Below, piece by piece: positions 14,277 through 14,703 of a DNA stretch of 14,703 nucleotides (position 1 is its first letter; every line of letters begins with the position of its first letter). Below the pieces are notes generated by a model. That model did no database searches, was not told the origin of the DNA, and saw only the letters and a program-made list of their open reading frames with translations. Both the position numbers and the translations under genes were made by a program. The stretch is from Gemmatimonadaceae bacterium (GTDB lineage: Bacteria > Gemmatimonadota > Gemmatimonadetes > Gemmatimonadales > Gemmatimonadaceae), in NCBI GenBank assembly GCA_025451425.1, contig JANWKK010000183.1, positions 1 to 14,703 of the forward strand, written 5' to 3'.

Positions 14277-14703
14277 TTAGCGCATTCCGAATCGTCTTCG
14301 CACGACCCATTCCGTGCAGAGCAATAACAGAAGTGCCGCGTATGCCCAGCCGACCGTGCGAAGGCGCGGCGCGGCGTCGACAGGGACGCCGCCGCCAATG
14401 GCGCCGGCGCGGACGCGTGGCTGACGCGGTAACCACTCTCGGGAATTGTTCACCGCGAGCATCGTTGTGCCTCCGCGAACGGTCGCAGTGTAGATCCCTG
14501 GCGCGAGCGCCCGGCTTTCGGTGACGCTGGCGTCACCGCGAAAGCGCAGCGTCATCGAATCCACGCGGGCCGAATCGGTTCGCGGGCGAGTGCCAGCGTT
14601 GTTCAGTCGTCGGAGGACGACGAGCACCGAGGAATCGGTCGCGCTGCCGCGATGCCAGCGCACAGGCTCGCCCGCACGAACCACGATGCCCGTCGGCACC
14701 GCC
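14277..14703 (-). CDS. C-terminal part of a membrane-anchored protein, possibly BatA/VWA-like
   Basis: Only the last 142 codons are present; the frame is open to the window edge, so any start inside the window would be internal. A beta-rich extracytoplasmic part includes GIYTATVRGGTTMLAVNNSREWLP. A single hydrophobic helix (GWAYAALLLLLCTEWVV) follows, and the tail RRRFGMR is basic and probably cytosolic. A C-terminal anchor of the form LLL..EW..RRR is seen in large BatA or VWA-domain membrane proteins, which motivates the guess. The catalytic or ligand-binding part is not visible. Family confidence is low; the reading frame and topology are sound. Confidence 0.6.
   Translation of the reverse strand, partial: AVPTGIVVRAGEPVRWHRGSATDSSVLVVLRRLNNAGTRPRTDSARVDSMTLRFRGDASVTESRALAPGIYTATVRGGTTMLAVNNSREWLPRQPRVRAGAIGGGVPVDAAPRLRTVGWAYAALLLLLCTEWVVRRRFGMR

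Overview
The window is a GC-rich (roughly 60 %), densely coded bacterial chromosome segment, almost all of it housekeeping. I recognise no phage, transposon, CRISPR, tRNA or rRNA gene. The mix of genes suggests a diderm soil-type bacterium, and my best guess is Gemmatimonadota. The basis for that guess is a lipoprotein and beta-barrel pair of a style I associate with that phylum, FadL-like barrel features and the base composition; it is inference, not proof.

Layout. (1) Positions 6655 to 1, minus strand: a tightly packed seven-gene run reading alr, deoB, cdd, a DNRLRE-like lipoprotein, an outer-membrane barrel, a receiver-histidine kinase and the start of mtaB. Junctions are overlaps of 4 to 37 bases, direct abutment or a 13-base gap, so a single transcript is likely. 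It mixes cell-wall precursor supply (D-Ala), nucleoside salvage, envelope proteins, signalling and tRNA modification. (2) mazG diverges from alr across only 47 bases and converges on asnS. (3) asnS (minus) diverges from a HAMP-type sensor kinase followed by a small coiled-coil envelope protein (both plus); no response regulator lies beside either kinase of the window. (4) That pair converges on the ftsY-recG pair (minus, 4-base overlap). (5) The right edge holds the C-terminus of a membrane-anchored protein, possibly BatA/VWA-like.

The most unusual signal is intergenic. Three gaps (7479-7548, 11090-11163, 14214-14276) each hold a two-part element: a left tandem array of 7-bp units that is G-rich on the plus strand, a 10-15 base spacer, and a right 7-bp array that is G-rich on the minus strand. 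Three unit families (AGGTGCT, GGCGGGC, TAGAGGG) are combined differently at each site, so the halves look interchangeable. The arrays abut or overlap stop codons; one supplies the last codons and stop of mazG. One locus folds as a 30-bp hairpin, whereas another carries runs of GGG at 7-base spacing on each strand. This looks like a modular repeat family at gene 3' ends and is the main thing worth following up.
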